DNA of 64,000 nt from AP-15 sp963738185. GTDB lineage: Bacteria > Pseudomonadota > Alphaproteobacteria > ATCC43930 > CGMCC-115725. Location: the NCBI GenBank assembly GCA_963738185.1, contig CAVTVA010000003.1, forward strand, positions 1,364,001 to 1,428,000, read 5' to 3'. The notes beneath the pieces are model-generated. The model did not search any database. It was not told the origin of the DNA and saw only the letters and a list, made by a program, of their open reading frames with translations. The position numbers and the translations under genes are program-made. Of the stretch, positions 1-9,059 are shown piece after piece (position 1 is the first letter of the stretch; each line of letters begins with the position of its first letter).

Positions 1-1316
1 TCGACCGACAGCGGCACCTTCTTGAGCGCCGCCGCGAAATCGACATCCGCGGGCGCGGTGTAGACCGGGTTCGCCTCCACCATCAGGAGGGTGTCGACCC
101 TGCCCGCCATCATGTCGGCGACGAGCTTTTGCAAGGATTGCTGCTGCGGCTCGGAAGTGGCGGCCACCGGCTCGATCAGCCGGATGGTCGCGCCAAAGCC
201 GCCGAGCGCGGCGTTGATCGCATGCGCCAAGAGGTGAATTTCGACGGGCTGCTCGCGCCCGGCATGAATGAGCGCGCGGCCATGGTGCTGCTTCAGATCC
301 TGCGCCGCCGCCTTCAGCCAGTCGGCTTCCTTGATCTGCGCCTGCGACCATTCCTGCGGCCCGGCCCCAAGCGTCGCCGCGAGATAGCGCATCGCCGCCG
401 CGATTTCCGCCGGGCGCAGCGCCAGGCGATGATCGGCCTTGGCGCCGATCAGGGTGGGCGTGCTTTCGATCGCGTAGACCCGGCTCATCTTGCCGCCGGT
501 CTGGTCCGGGCGGCGCCGCGCGGCGAACTGGCGGGCGTAGGCGAGCCATCCCGGCACGGCCGAGATCAGGTCGCTCTCGACCGCAAAGATCACGTCGGCG
601 GAGCTGAGGTCGTAGACGCTGTCGAGGGGCCGGCCGAAGGCCTGCTGGGTTGCGGTGCGCTCGTCGTCGCGGTGCAGCGGCTCCCATTGGTGCCATTGCA
701 TCGCCGGGAATTGCTTTTGCAGGGCGGCCATCTGCGCGGTCAGCGATGGCGAGGTCAGCGTGCCGGTCAGCAGCCGCAGCCCCTCGCCATGGTGCGCCAT
801 GAGGCGTTCGCGGCGGTCGAACAGCGCGGTCACAAACCCCTCCCAGCTGTCGATCTGGCCATGGCCGATGACCGACTGCGCGCGGCGCGGGTCGTAGAGG
901 CCAAGGATCGTCGCCTGCATCTGAGCGCTCGCAGCACCCAGGCTTGCCGGGTGGTCGGGGTTGCCCTCGATCTTGATCGGCCGCCCCATTTGGCTGGCGA
1001 CCAGCACGCCGGTGGCATACCCGTCGAGGGTCGTCGCCGTGGCGTAATAGCGCGAGCGCCCCGGCACGATGCCGGGCGGCTGCTCGACGTAAGGGAGGAG
1101 CTGGCGCGGATTGGGCTCGGGGCCGCAGGCCGTGAGCCCGCCCGTCAGACCGCCGAGCGCCATCGAGGCCGCCATCAGCTGCAGAAACCGGCGGCGGTCG
1201 AGGCTGCCGAGCACGTCGCGAAAGCGCGGCGCCTCGCGTTCGACGATCGCCGCGAATTCCGGCGTCTCGGCCAGCTCCTCGAGGCTGCGCCAATAGCTGC
1301 GTCCGGGCGCGCTCAT
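1..1316 (-). CDS. actB: Alternative complex III iron-sulfur/molybdopterin-like subunit ActB (partial)
   Basis: Leftward gene starting with ATG at 1316 and open to the window edge, so only the N-terminal ~438 residues are visible. It begins with the family's characteristic YWRSLEEL segment (residues 8-15). A twin-arginine leader follows (DRRRFLQLMAAS, about residues 40-51), ending near a TACG lipobox-like site, and then a molybdopterin-oxidoreductase-like domain. In characterised complexes ActB is a periplasmic quinol:electron-acceptor oxidoreductase subunit carrying Fe-S clusters; the cluster-binding part lies beyond the edge. Its start overlaps the actA stop (ATGA), so the two are translationally coupled. 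The plus-strand reading frame over this interval is antisense. Confidence 0.85.
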   Translation of the reverse strand, partial: MSAPGRSYWRSLEELAETPEFAAIVEREAPRFRDVLGSLDRRRFLQLMAASMALGGLTGGLTACGPEPNPRQLLPYVEQPPGIVPGRSRYYATATTLDGYATGVLVASQMGRPIKIEGNPDHPASLGAASAQMQATILGLYDPRRAQSVIGHGQIDSWEGFVTALFDRRERLMAHHGEGLRLLTGTLTSPSLTAQMAALQKQFPAMQWHQWEPLHRDDERTATQQAFGRPLDSVYDLSSADVIFAVESDLISAVPGWLAYARQFAARRRPDQTGGKMSRVYAIESTPTLIGAKADHRLALRPAEIAAAMRYLAATLGAGPQEWSQAQIKEADWLKAAAQDLKQHHGRALIHAGREQPVEIHLLAHAINAALGGFGATIRLIEPVAATSEPQQQSLQKLVADMMAGRVDTLLMVEANPVYTAPADVDFAAALKKVPLSV

Positions 1317-1963
1317 CGATGGCATACTCCGCAGTCGCTGAGCGTCCGGGTGTGGATGTGATAGGCCGCCATCAATTGCTCGCCGGACGGAGTAGCGGGC
1401 GTGCGATGCCAGTGCGGATTGAACACTTGGTCGAGCGGGCGCAGATGCGGCGCCGGATCGCGATGGCAGGAAAGACACCAGCTCATGTAGAGCGTGGTCG
1501 CTTTTCGGGTCAGCGGCATGTCGCCGATCGGCCCGTGGCATTCGGTGCAGCCGACCCCCTTGGCGATGTGGATGCTGTGGTCGAAATAGACGTAATCGGG
1601 CAGCGTGTAGACCCGCGTCCAGCGCAGCGGCTGGTTGTCGGCCAGGCTCTGCCGCACCGGCGCCAGGATCGCGGCGTTGGTCCAGATCTGCGAGTGGCAG
1701 GTCATGCAGATCTCGGTCGCCGGCATGCCGGCGCTTTGCGAGATCTCGACCGTGGTATGACAATAGCGGCAGTCGAGGCCGAGCCCGCTGACATGGTGCT
1801 TGTGGCTGAACGGCACCGGCTGCGGCGGGATGTATCGTTCCTGGCTGTTGTAGCCCATCACCGGCACCAGCCAGATCAGCAACACCAGGAAGACGCTGCC
1901 GGCCGCCGCGGCGATCAGCGCTGCGTTCATCAGCATATTCGCGCGCGGTCCGAAGATCGCCAC
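1313..1963 (-). CDS. actA: Alternative complex III pentaheme cytochrome subunit ActA
   Basis: A 216-aa membrane-anchored multiheme cytochrome c. One transmembrane helix spans residues ~13-36, followed by five CxxCH haem-binding motifs (CRYCH at ~65, then CMTCH, CTECH, CLSCH, CGVCH) and many extra histidines for axial ligation. In the family it passes electrons from the quinol-oxidising core to a cytochrome c or oxidase on the periplasmic side. I chose the GTG at 1963 because it has a G-rich Shine-Dalgarno five bases upstream and the residues after it (AIFGPRAN) match the family start. The frame stays open to an ATG at 2104, but that extension looks non-coding. First gene of the operon with actB. 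Confidence 0.88.
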   Translation of the reverse strand: MAIFGPRANMLMNAALIAAAAGSVFLVLLIWLVPVMGYNSQERYIPPQPVPFSHKHHVSGLGLDCRYCHTTVEISQSAGMPATEICMTCHSQIWTNAAILAPVRQSLADNQPLRWTRVYTLPDYVYFDHSIHIAKGVGCTECHGPIGDMPLTRKATTLYMSWCLSCHRDPAPHLRPLDQVFNPHWHRTPATPSGEQLMAAYHIHTRTLSDCGVCHR

Positions 1964-2345
1964 CCGTGTCCCCCCGGCGGCGATGCGGTCGCACCCGCCG
2001 AAGAAACCAAACGTAAGATGCTGAATGCGGTTCCAGGCATCGGCCCGGTTTTTGGTGCATCGTTTGTCGCAGCGAGCGCGCCCCCTGCGACGGGCGCAAC
2101 CCAACGAGACGCACCTCGGCGCGGCGAGGCGATCGTGGGACGACTTCGGCCAGGACGGGCGGGCCGGTCGATCGTGGCCAGAAACTCGACGATACGGCGG
2201 TTGTTATGGAGGAGGGACCCGGATCAGCGGCCGTATCATCCTTGCCCGGGCTGAAGCTCGCATCGGTCTCTGAATAGCCGCACCGGGCGCGCGGCGGATG
2301 TATCCACATTGCTCCTGACGCGGATCCCGTGATCGCGAGGAGGTG
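1964..2345. other. Divergent intergenic region between actA and an AI-2E permease
   Basis: About 380 bases between divergently transcribed genes. Open frames here have no convincing start signals or recognisable content. Both promoters are presumably here, but I see no clear -35/-10 pair. The right end carries GAGGAGG (2337-2343), the ribosome-binding site of the rightward gene. Confidence 0.5.
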
Positions 2346-3431
2346 ATGCTGAGCGGCAGGAAGCCACCATTTTGGTCGCCGGATCCCTCGCCGGGTGCTG
2401 CCGCGGCGCAGATCGCGCGGATGCTCGGCTACCTGGCGCTGGTCGGGCTCGCCGTGCTGTTCGTGTGGCTCACCCTCAAGGTCGATCTTGTGATCTTCGC
2501 CGGAGTGCTGCTTGCCGTGGGGTTGCGCCATGCCGCAATCTGCCTCGGCCGCCTGACGAGGTTGCCGGTCGGTTGGGCTCTTATTGCGGTCGTCGTGCTG
2601 ATTCTGGTCTTTTTGGCCGGGATCGGGTGGTTTTTTTCGCAAGGCATCGCCAGCCAAATCAATCAGCTGTCCCAACAGCTCCCGGCCGCCTTTATCAAGC
2701 TCGCCGGCATCGTCAGCAAATCAGCCATCGGGAAAACCATTACCCAGCATGTCAGCACGACGAACCTCCAAACATCGCCGACCAGCATGGTCAAAGATTT
2801 CTTTGGCGCTGCGATGAACATGGTCGAGGTGATCGGCGCGGTTGTGGTGATCCTGTTCCTCGGTCTTTATTTTGCGGCAGAGGCTGAGCTTTACGAGCGC
2901 GGGCTGTTGCGGCTGGTGGCGCCGGCGCGACGGCCGCGCACCGGCGAGATCCTGAACGAGACCGCCGGCGCCTTATGGTATTGGATCCTGGGCCGGCTGC
3001 TCTCGATGGCGGTGCTTGGGGCGCTGGCGATCGTCGGGCTCTGGCTGATCGGCGTCCCTCTGCCGGTGGTGCTCGGGCTGCTGGTGGGCCTCTTGGCCTT
3101 TATCCCCTATGTCGGCGCGATTGTTTCGGCGGTGCCGAGCGTGCTGCTCGCCGGTGCGGTCCGCCTCGACCTGGCGCTCTATGTCATCGTGCTGTTCGTC
3201 GTCATCCACAGCGTCGAAGGCTACATTCTCGTCCCCTTGGTGCAGAGGCGGGTGGTGCACCTGCCGCCGGCGCTGACCTTGTCGGCGCTGATCGTCCTCG
3301 GCGTCCTCGCCGGGTTCCTGGGCCTGCTGCTGGCGACGCCGCTGGTGGCCGCGACCATGGTCATTGTCCGGATGGCCTATGTCGAGGACGTGCTCGGCGA
3401 CCGGAGGACCGGCCCAGCACGTTCCGAATAG
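2346..3431 (+). CDS. AI-2E family (PerM/YdiK-type) membrane permease
   Basis: A 361-aa polytopic inner-membrane protein. It has paired N-terminal helices, a helix near residues 75-95, an amphipathic central segment (~95-150) and a cluster of C-terminal helices holding the family-typical stretch LLAFIPYVGAI. The family exports small molecules or ions (autoinducer-2 in TqsA, Na+/H+ in some members), so the substrate cannot be assigned. A near-perfect GAGGAGG lies only two bases from the ATG at 2346, and a GTG at 2343 is in frame, so the exact start is uncertain. A second member of the family lies at 5647-6768. Confidence 0.8.
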   Translation: MLSGRKPPFWSPDPSPGAAAAQIARMLGYLALVGLAVLFVWLTLKVDLVIFAGVLLAVGLRHAAICLGRLTRLPVGWALIAVVVLILVFLAGIGWFFSQGIASQINQLSQQLPAAFIKLAGIVSKSAIGKTITQHVSTTNLQTSPTSMVKDFFGAAMNMVEVIGAVVVILFLGLYFAAEAELYERGLLRLVAPARRPRTGEILNETAGALWYWILGRLLSMAVLGALAIVGLWLIGVPLPVVLGLLVGLLAFIPYVGAIVSAVPSVLLAGAVRLDLALYVIVLFVVIHSVEGYILVPLVQRRVVHLPPALTLSALIVLGVLAGFLGLLLATPLVAATMVIVRMAYVEDVLGDRRTGPARSE

Positions 3432-3550
3432 TCGGCCCCGAGACCGTCTATTCGGCGATGCCGATGCCCGATGTTTTTGCGTTCTTCGCGGGATCACAGT
3501 GCTAAAATTCGCGTTTAGCGCATGCGATGCAGCGCGCCGGAGGTAATTTC

Positions 3551-3766
3551 ATGCGGTCCGATCCAGTGCAGAACCTGAAGATCCCAAGGCTGACCGCCGG
3601 CACATCGAATATTTCGGACCAGCTTTCTCAAGATTTCTGCAGAACCGATATCGAACAAAGAAATGCTCGATCCAATCGGTTGAAGTTGATTTGCATAGAC
3701 CAGGCGATGCTGTTGCGTTGCGGATACGACTCTCCTGTTCGGCGATATAGCTGGGTGGCGTCGTAA
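3551..3766 (+). CDS. Small hypothetical protein upstream of YkoP-like gene
   Basis: A 71-aa frame with a good GGAGG seven bases before the ATG at 3551. It ends three bases before the next ATG (3770), which has no ribosome-binding site of its own, so the layout suggests translational coupling. The product has no recognisable domain, signal peptide or membrane helix. Base composition is less GC-rich than the neighbours. It could be a genuine leader gene or a chance frame. Confidence 0.35.
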   Translation: MRSDPVQNLKIPRLTAGTSNISDQLSQDFCRTDIEQRNARSNRLKLICIDQAMLLRCGYDSPVRRYSWVAS

Positions 3767-3769
3767 ACT

Positions 3770-4468
3770 ATGGCTTGGGGTACCGCCTCATCGGATGACG
3801 GTCCGATTGCCGATGCGTTCGCCGGCACGTCCGCGACCTGGCCGGACGAATTGTGGGTCGGATCGGTCAGCTGGTGCGACGCAATCCTGCGGGCCTGCTA
3901 CGGCGTTTATGAATTCACCGACGACCCGGCCTGTGTGTTTCGCATCGGGCTGAGCAAGACGCGGGCTCCGCTCGCACTCTCCGACGGGACCCGGATCGAT
4001 GCCGGGGAATTGGTCGGGACCCTGCATTTCTGGAACGAGCACCTGCCCCGCTACACCTGCGACGGGCCAAACCTTGGGTGGGCCCGGGCGATGCGCGACC
4101 AGGTCGCAAACTCGCTCTGCGCGCTCGCCAGCTACGTCGAGACCGATTGCGCCTGGCGCCATGTCCAGGCGTTTCGCGCCGAAGCCGCATTGACCAGCCG
4201 GCGCAGCTCGCGGCTGCACCGGGTCATCCAGCGCTACGGGTTTGAACAGGTCGCATCGGACCGCTCGCTGCTGCGCCGCGCCCACGATCTTGGCGACGAC
4301 TTTCTGCTGTGGGGTCTGACGCGGGCCTTCAACCCGGCGGCCCTGCCCCGCCTGCCGTTCCTGCGCGATCATCGCGAGTTGTGGATTTCCCGCAGTTTTC
4401 TTCTCCGGAATTATCATCCGCGCCAGCCGCGCAGCACCGGCCCGGCGGCTCGATCCTGCGAAGCCTGA
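3770..4468 (+). CDS. YkoP-like domain protein
   Basis: A 232-aa soluble protein without a signal peptide. The segment around residues 30-90 (FRIGLSK, LSDGTRI then a GDL-like turn, LHFWNEHLPR) resembles the YkoP-like domain, which is often encoded next to polysaccharide deacetylases or glycosyltransferases. Its stop is immediately followed by the ATG of a glycosyltransferase (TGAATG), so the two form one translation unit. Function in the family is unknown; context suggests a role in envelope glycan or lipid modification. The family call comes from memory of the motif and is moderate. Confidence 0.5.
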   Translation: MAWGTASSDDGPIADAFAGTSATWPDELWVGSVSWCDAILRACYGVYEFTDDPACVFRIGLSKTRAPLALSDGTRIDAGELVGTLHFWNEHLPRYTCDGPNLGWARAMRDQVANSLCALASYVETDCAWRHVQAFRAEAALTSRRSSRLHRVIQRYGFEQVASDRSLLRRAHDLGDDFLLWGLTRAFNPAALPRLPFLRDHRELWISRSFLLRNYHPRQPRSTGPAARSCEA

Positions 4469-5650
4469 ATGCTCACCCTGCTGTGCGGGATGGCCTGGGC
4501 GAGCTGTGTCGGGTATCTGCTGTCGCGGGCGGTACGGCAATTTCGCGCCCATCACACGACTGCGCTGCAACCGGTGCTGACCGCGCCGCCGCCCGCGGTC
4601 TCGGTCATCGTCCCGGCGCGAAACGAAGCCGACAACATCGCCGCTTGCCTGCGCGGGCTGACCCAGCAAGTCGGTTTGGCGGCCGGGAGCTCGATCATCG
4701 TCGTCGATGACGGCTCGGAGGACGGCACCGCGGCAGCGGTCGAGCGGCAGATCGAGGGTGGCCGCGAGATCACCCTGATCGCGGCCGGCCCGCTGCCGGT
4801 CGGTTGGGTCGGCAAGCCGCATGCCTGCTGGCGCGGGGCGATGCTGGCAGACGGTAGGTGGTTGTGCTTTATCGATGCCGATGTCAGCGCCGCTCCGCAG
4901 CTGGTCGCCGCCGCGATCGAAACGGCGGAAGCGGAACAGATCGACATGCTGTCGCTGCATCCGTTTCAAGAGCTCGGCAGCTTCTGGGAGCGGCTGGTGA
5001 TCCCGGCCGGCCTGCTGATCATCGCCTGCGCCCAGGGTTTGAACAGGCTCGGGAATTCAGAGCCTGCGGGGACCGGCGCCAACGGCCAGTTCATCCTGAT
5101 CAGGCGCGAGGTTTATTTTGCCGTCGGCGGGCATGCCGCGGTCGGCGCCGAGATTTGCGAGGACCGGGCGCTTGCCGTCAGGGTCGAGCGCGCCGGGTTC
5201 CGCTTTCGCGTGCTCGCTGCCGAGCGCTTCGCCACAACGCGGATGTACCGCGACTTGAATTCGCTCTGGGAAGGCCTGTCAAAAAACGCGATCGAAATCC
5301 TCGGCAGCAGCGGGGCGACGGTGGCCGCGTCGGCGACCGGCACATTCGTCGGCTGGGCGGCACTGCTGTTGCCGGCGGCCGCCGCCGCGGCGACCTTCCC
5401 GCGGCCCTCGCTGGCCGAGACGATCGGCCTCGCGCTGATCTTGGCCGGCTCGGCGATCGTGATCGCGGTGCAATTGGGCACCGCCCGGCACTTTCGCATC
5501 CCCGCGCTGTTCGGACTGTTGATGCCGTGCGGCTACAGCGCGGCGCTCGTGCTCGCCTGCCACAGCTTCCTGCTGCGCCGCGGCGGGGGCGTGACTTGGA
5601 AGGGGCGTAAATACGACTTCCATCGGAAGCCCTCGGCGGGACGGTCGTGA
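4469..5650 (+). CDS. Family 2 glycosyltransferase, membrane-anchored (HpnB/CrtQ-like)
   Basis: A 393-aa enzyme with an N-terminal membrane anchor (residues ~1-20) and a GT-A fold. Visible elements are VSVIVPARNEADNI near residue 45, the VVDDGSEDGT nucleotide-sugar loop, the metal-binding DADVS motif, and an acceptor-side ED (EICEDRALA). Three or four C-terminal transmembrane helices follow (~290-385). This layout matches membrane glycosyltransferases acting on lipid acceptors, such as hopanoid- or carotenoid-linked enzymes; no other hopanoid genes are in view. It sits between the YkoP-like gene and an AI-2E permease, with a GTGA start-stop overlap to the latter. Confidence 0.75.
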   Translation: MLTLLCGMAWASCVGYLLSRAVRQFRAHHTTALQPVLTAPPPAVSVIVPARNEADNIAACLRGLTQQVGLAAGSSIIVVDDGSEDGTAAAVERQIEGGREITLIAAGPLPVGWVGKPHACWRGAMLADGRWLCFIDADVSAAPQLVAAAIETAEAEQIDMLSLHPFQELGSFWERLVIPAGLLIIACAQGLNRLGNSEPAGTGANGQFILIRREVYFAVGGHAAVGAEICEDRALAVRVERAGFRFRVLAAERFATTRMYRDLNSLWEGLSKNAIEILGSSGATVAASATGTFVGWAALLLPAAAAAATFPRPSLAETIGLALILAGSAIVIAVQLGTARHFRIPALFGLLMPCGYSAALVLACHSFLLRRGGGVTWKGRKYDFHRKPSAGRS

Positions 5651-6768
5651 CCGATGATCGAGACGGATTGACCGCGGCGCCGCGGTCGGGGCGGGAGGGT
5701 GCGAGCCGGGGCCCGCCGCGCTCGCGCGTAGGCGGGTGGGCGATTGCCGCAGTGCTGGCGGTGCTCGCGGTGCTGCTCTACGAGATCCGCATCGCGCTGT
5801 TGCCGTTTATTTTCGCGGTCGCCGTGGCCTTTGTGCTGGATCCGCTGATCCGGCGCCTGCAGCGCCGGCTGGGCACCCCGCGCTGGCCGGTGGCGGCGGC
5901 GTTCTACATCCTTGTTCTGCTGATTTTGGGCGGCGCCGGATACTGGGTCGGCCCGGCCGTTGCACACAGCGTGATGCATGTGGTGGCGCGCGCCCCGGAG
6001 ATCCTTCGGCACTTCCTCGGCGAAATCATGGGCGGCAAAAGCATCACCCTGTTTGGGCAGACCTACACGCCCGACAAGCTGGTGCAGGCGGCGGGAGCGG
6101 CGCTGGCGGGGATGGTCGGGCTGACCGCCCTCGAGCGCGCGCTCGGGGTGGCCGCCTCGGTGATCTTCGGCGGCTTTCTGACCCTGGTGCTGATGCCGTA
6201 CTTTATGATTTCGGCGCCACGTCTGGCGGCCGGGACGATCTGGCTCCTGCCGCCCGAGCATCGCGGCTCGGTCGAGGAGCTGCTGCCCAAGATCATCCCG
6301 ATCCTGCGGCGCTACCTGATCGGTCTGGCGATTGTCGTCTCCTACACCGCCAGCGTCGCCTGGATCGGCTTTGGCCCGATCTTCCATCTGCCCGAAGCGG
6401 GGCTGCTCGCGATCACCGTTGGGGTGCTCGAGCTGGTTCCGGTGATCGGGCCGCTGGTCTCGGCCAGCCTCGTCGCCGTCATCGCCATCCAGCAGAGTGG
6501 GATCGTCGCGGCGGCGCTGCTGTTCGGGTTCGCGATCGCGCTGCGCTTGTCAATCGACAATGTGGTCGGCCCCATAGTGCTCGGCGAGGCGGCGCGCGTC
6601 CACCCGGTCGTGGTGATCATCTCGTTTGTCTGCGGAGCGATCCTGTTTGGCGTCGTCGGCCTCTTGATCGCGGTGCCGCTGGCAGTGTGCCTCAAAATCA
6701 CGCTCACGCACTATTACGCCGAGCCGGTCGCTCAAAGCGAGGACACACGGGGCGACCCCCGCGGCTAA
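5647..6768 (+). CDS. AI-2E family membrane permease (second copy)
   Basis: A 373-aa polytopic membrane protein starting with GTG inside the stop region of the glycosyltransferase gene, hence co-translated with it. It shows the family layout: two N-terminal helices (IRIALLPFIFAVAVAFVLDP region), a central helix pair, and a C-terminal bundle containing GVLELVPVIGPLV. The basic N-terminal ~30 residues are cytosolic. It is only distantly similar to the copy at 2346-3431. Together the two bracket the YkoP-like/glycosyltransferase pair, suggesting export of a lipid-linked or small envelope metabolite. Substrate unknown. Confidence 0.8.
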   Translation: MTDDRDGLTAAPRSGREGASRGPPRSRVGGWAIAAVLAVLAVLLYEIRIALLPFIFAVAVAFVLDPLIRRLQRRLGTPRWPVAAAFYILVLLILGGAGYWVGPAVAHSVMHVVARAPEILRHFLGEIMGGKSITLFGQTYTPDKLVQAAGAALAGMVGLTALERALGVAASVIFGGFLTLVLMPYFMISAPRLAAGTIWLLPPEHRGSVEELLPKIIPILRRYLIGLAIVVSYTASVAWIGFGPIFHLPEAGLLAITVGVLELVPVIGPLVSASLVAVIAIQQSGIVAAALLFGFAIALRLSIDNVVGPIVLGEAARVHPVVVIISFVCGAILFGVVGLLIAVPLAVCLKITLTHYYAEPVAQSEDTRGDPRG

Positions 6769-6775
6769 ACCCAAG

Positions 6776-8428
6776 CTAGAGCTCGCCGCGTGACGCGAGG
6801 GCGCGGATGCGGTCGGCGGTGCGGCAGGCGATCGCCTGGATCGTCAAGGACGGGTTGACCCCGCCGACGGTCGGGAACACCGAGCCGTCGCAGATCCACA
6901 GATTGCGGATATCCCAGCTGCGGCAATCGGCGTTGACGACGCTGGTGCGCGGATCCTCGCCCATGCGCGCGGTCCCGTTCAGATGCGCGGTGTCGTCGTT
7001 CTCGTCCCAAAGCTCGCGCGCGCCGGCGAGATCGAGGCATTGCCGCATCGAGCCCATCGCGTGACGGATCAGCCTCTTGTCGTTCTCGCCATAGGAAAAC
7101 GTGACGCGGGCGATCGGCAGGCCAAAGCGGTCCTTCTCGTCGGCAAGGCTCACCTGGTTGCGCTCGTCGGGCAGCACCTCGCCGACGATCTTGAGCCCGA
7201 CCTGATGGTTGTACTTTTCCATCTCGTCCCGCAATTCTTGGCCCCAGATCCCGCGCGCACCTGCCATCAGGCTGGCCCAGGCGACCGGCAGCGGCCCTTG
7301 CCCCATAAAGCAATAGCCGCCGAAAAAGTCCTTGCCTTCGTCGCTGTAATTCCAATGCTCGGTCAGGCTCAGCGAGGGCGGCCCCTTGTACCAGCGCACC
7401 TCCCGCTCCATCGTGCCGTAGACCGCCTGATTGGCTTGCACCATCAGGTTCTTGCCAACCAGGCCGGAGCTGTTGGCAAGCCCGTCCGGATGGCGCAGAT
7501 CGGCCGAGTTTAAGAGCAGCCGCGGGGTCTCGATCGCATAGCCGGCAACGACGACATTCTTCGCCCGCTGAAACCGCCAGCGGCCCTCGCGATGATAATG
7601 AACCCCGGTCGCCAGCCCGCTCTTTGCATCGGTCTCGATGCGGCCGACCATCGCGAGGTCGCGGATCTCGGCGCCGGCCTTGACCGCGCGCGGGATCCAG
7701 GTGATCAGCGCGCTCTGCTTGGCGTTGGTCGAGCACCCCGAGGTGCAGAAGCCGCGATAGACGCAAGGATGCGAGCGTCCGCGCGGCGCCGACACGGTGG
7801 CGAGCGGGGTCGGCGCCCAGGCAATCCCCATCTTCTCCGCACCCATGGCCAGCACCAGCGCCGCGGCGTTGAGCTCGTGCGGACGGTAGGGGTAGCGCGG
7901 GCGCTTTGGCCCCCACGGGTAGCTGACCGGGCCGGAGATCTTCAGCGCCTGCTCAACCTCGGCGTAGTAATGCCACATCTCGCGCCAGTCGATCGGCCAA
8001 TCGAACCCGTAGCCGAGCTGGCTGCGCGCCTTCAATCGATGCGGCCCAAAGCGCAGCGACACCATCGCGAAGTGGACGGTGCTGCCGCCGACCGACTGGC
8101 CGCTGTTGTTGGAGCCGAGGGTCAGCGGGTCGGCGCCGTCGCAGATGCGCTCATCGGTCCAATAGAGCTTTTGCTGGTGCGCTTCGTCGGAGGCGAACTC
8201 TTCAAGCGGCCGCCACCACGGCCCCACATCAAACGCGACGACCGAAAACCCGGCTTCGGCGAGGCGGCAGGCGAGGGTGCCGCCGCCGGCGCCGGTGCCG
8301 ATAATGGCGAAATCGACCGCCTCGCTCTCCCGATACTCGCGCATTGGGACCCACCCGCCGCCAGCCGACAGGACATCGGGCGCGCGGCCGTCTTTGCCGC
8401 GCGGGGAATGCTGCGGATCATCAGACAC
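6776..8428 (-). CDS. GMC-family FAD oxidoreductase (gluconate 2-dehydrogenase large-subunit type)
   Basis: A 550-aa flavoprotein with an N-terminal FAD-binding GTGAGGG motif after residue ~30, the signature GQSVGGSTVHF, and a C-terminal GMC signature (LWICDGSVFPTVGGVNPSLT). The predicted catalytic His is in the HLNGTARMG segment. Family members oxidise sugars, sugar acids or alcohols. A CxxxGCS cluster near the middle (RGFCTSGCS) is typical of the gluconate 2-dehydrogenase-like branch. The GTG at 8428 overlaps the upstream gene by eight bases and is preferred to an in-frame ATG at 8491. It is the last gene of a four-gene leftward run. Confidence 0.85.
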   Translation of the reverse strand: MSDDPQHSPRGKDGRAPDVLSAGGGWVPMREYRESEAVDFAIIGTGAGGGTLACRLAEAGFSVVAFDVGPWWRPLEEFASDEAHQQKLYWTDERICDGADPLTLGSNNSGQSVGGSTVHFAMVSLRFGPHRLKARSQLGYGFDWPIDWREMWHYYAEVEQALKISGPVSYPWGPKRPRYPYRPHELNAAALVLAMGAEKMGIAWAPTPLATVSAPRGRSHPCVYRGFCTSGCSTNAKQSALITWIPRAVKAGAEIRDLAMVGRIETDAKSGLATGVHYHREGRWRFQRAKNVVVAGYAIETPRLLLNSADLRHPDGLANSSGLVGKNLMVQANQAVYGTMEREVRWYKGPPSLSLTEHWNYSDEGKDFFGGYCFMGQGPLPVAWASLMAGARGIWGQELRDEMEKYNHQVGLKIVGEVLPDERNQVSLADEKDRFGLPIARVTFSYGENDKRLIRHAMGSMRQCLDLAGARELWDENDDTAHLNGTARMGEDPRTSVVNADCRSWDIRNLWICDGSVFPTVGGVNPSLTIQAIACRTADRIRALASRGEL

Positions 8429-9059
8429 GGGAGTTCTTCCGCGCCGCCGCGGCTTCGTGCCCGGGCGTGGCCTCGGCCGCCTCCCATGCATCGCGTCGGT
8501 CGAAATTCATCCGCACATAGCCGCGCGGGCTCGCCGGCCCGCCAAAGCCGATCTCGTTCCAGGCGGTCGGGTGGGAGTAGTAGGACATGACGATATCGGG
8601 CAGCACGCGCTTGGTGAAAAAGATCGCCGACGGCATGTCGCCCCAGGCGGGCCCGGAAAGGCGGCCCTCCTGGGCGGCGCGCAGCAAAGCGTCCTGCTCG
8701 TCGGCCTCGAGTGCGGAGAAACCGACCCGATGGCGTCGGCGCGCCTCCGCATCGATCGCCGCCAGCCCGCGCCGCCACGCCTCGCGCAGCGGTGGCAAGC
8801 GATAATCGCGGTAGCCGTCGCCCCGGTTCTCGAACAGCTTGTCATCGACCATCGCGGCGACCGGCACCGGCGCGCGGGTTTTCGGCTGCGGCATGATCCG
8901 GCCGCACACCGCTTCGAGCGTGCGCCACTCGGCCTCGCCCAGAAAGCGCGGCTCGCGTGGGGTCGAGAGCCGCCGGTCGATGACCCGCCTGGTCTGCTCG
9001 TTCCAGGAGGGCGTGTGTCGCTTGGCGAGGACGTCATAGGCGGGGTACCGCTCGCTCAT
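8421..9059 (-). CDS. Gluconate 2-dehydrogenase subunit 3-like protein
   Basis: A 212-aa protein with the subunit 3 signature FLGEAEWRTLEAVCGRIMP near residues 39-57 and the conserved PSAIFFTKRVLPDIV segment. In known membrane-bound dehydrogenases this subunit escorts or stabilises the large GMC flavoprotein, which is encoded immediately downstream with an overlapping start. It lacks the usual twin-arginine leader, so the pair may work in the cytosol or be exported as a complex. The start overlaps the membrane-protein stop (ATGA). Confidence 0.8.
   Translation of the reverse strand: MSERYPAYDVLAKRHTPSWNEQTRRVIDRRLSTPREPRFLGEAEWRTLEAVCGRIMPQPKTRAPVPVAAMVDDKLFENRGDGYRDYRLPPLREAWRRGLAAIDAEARRRHRVGFSALEADEQDALLRAAQEGRLSGPAWGDMPSAIFFTKRVLPDIVMSYYSHPTAWNEIGFGGPASPRGYVRMNFDRRDAWEAAEATPGHEAAAARKNSRV

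Noticed and set aside
129..2254. Plus-strand open frames of 410 and 311 residues at the left edge
   Set aside because: They lie opposite actB and actA, whose family motifs are clear; the frames are Arg/Ala-rich shadows.
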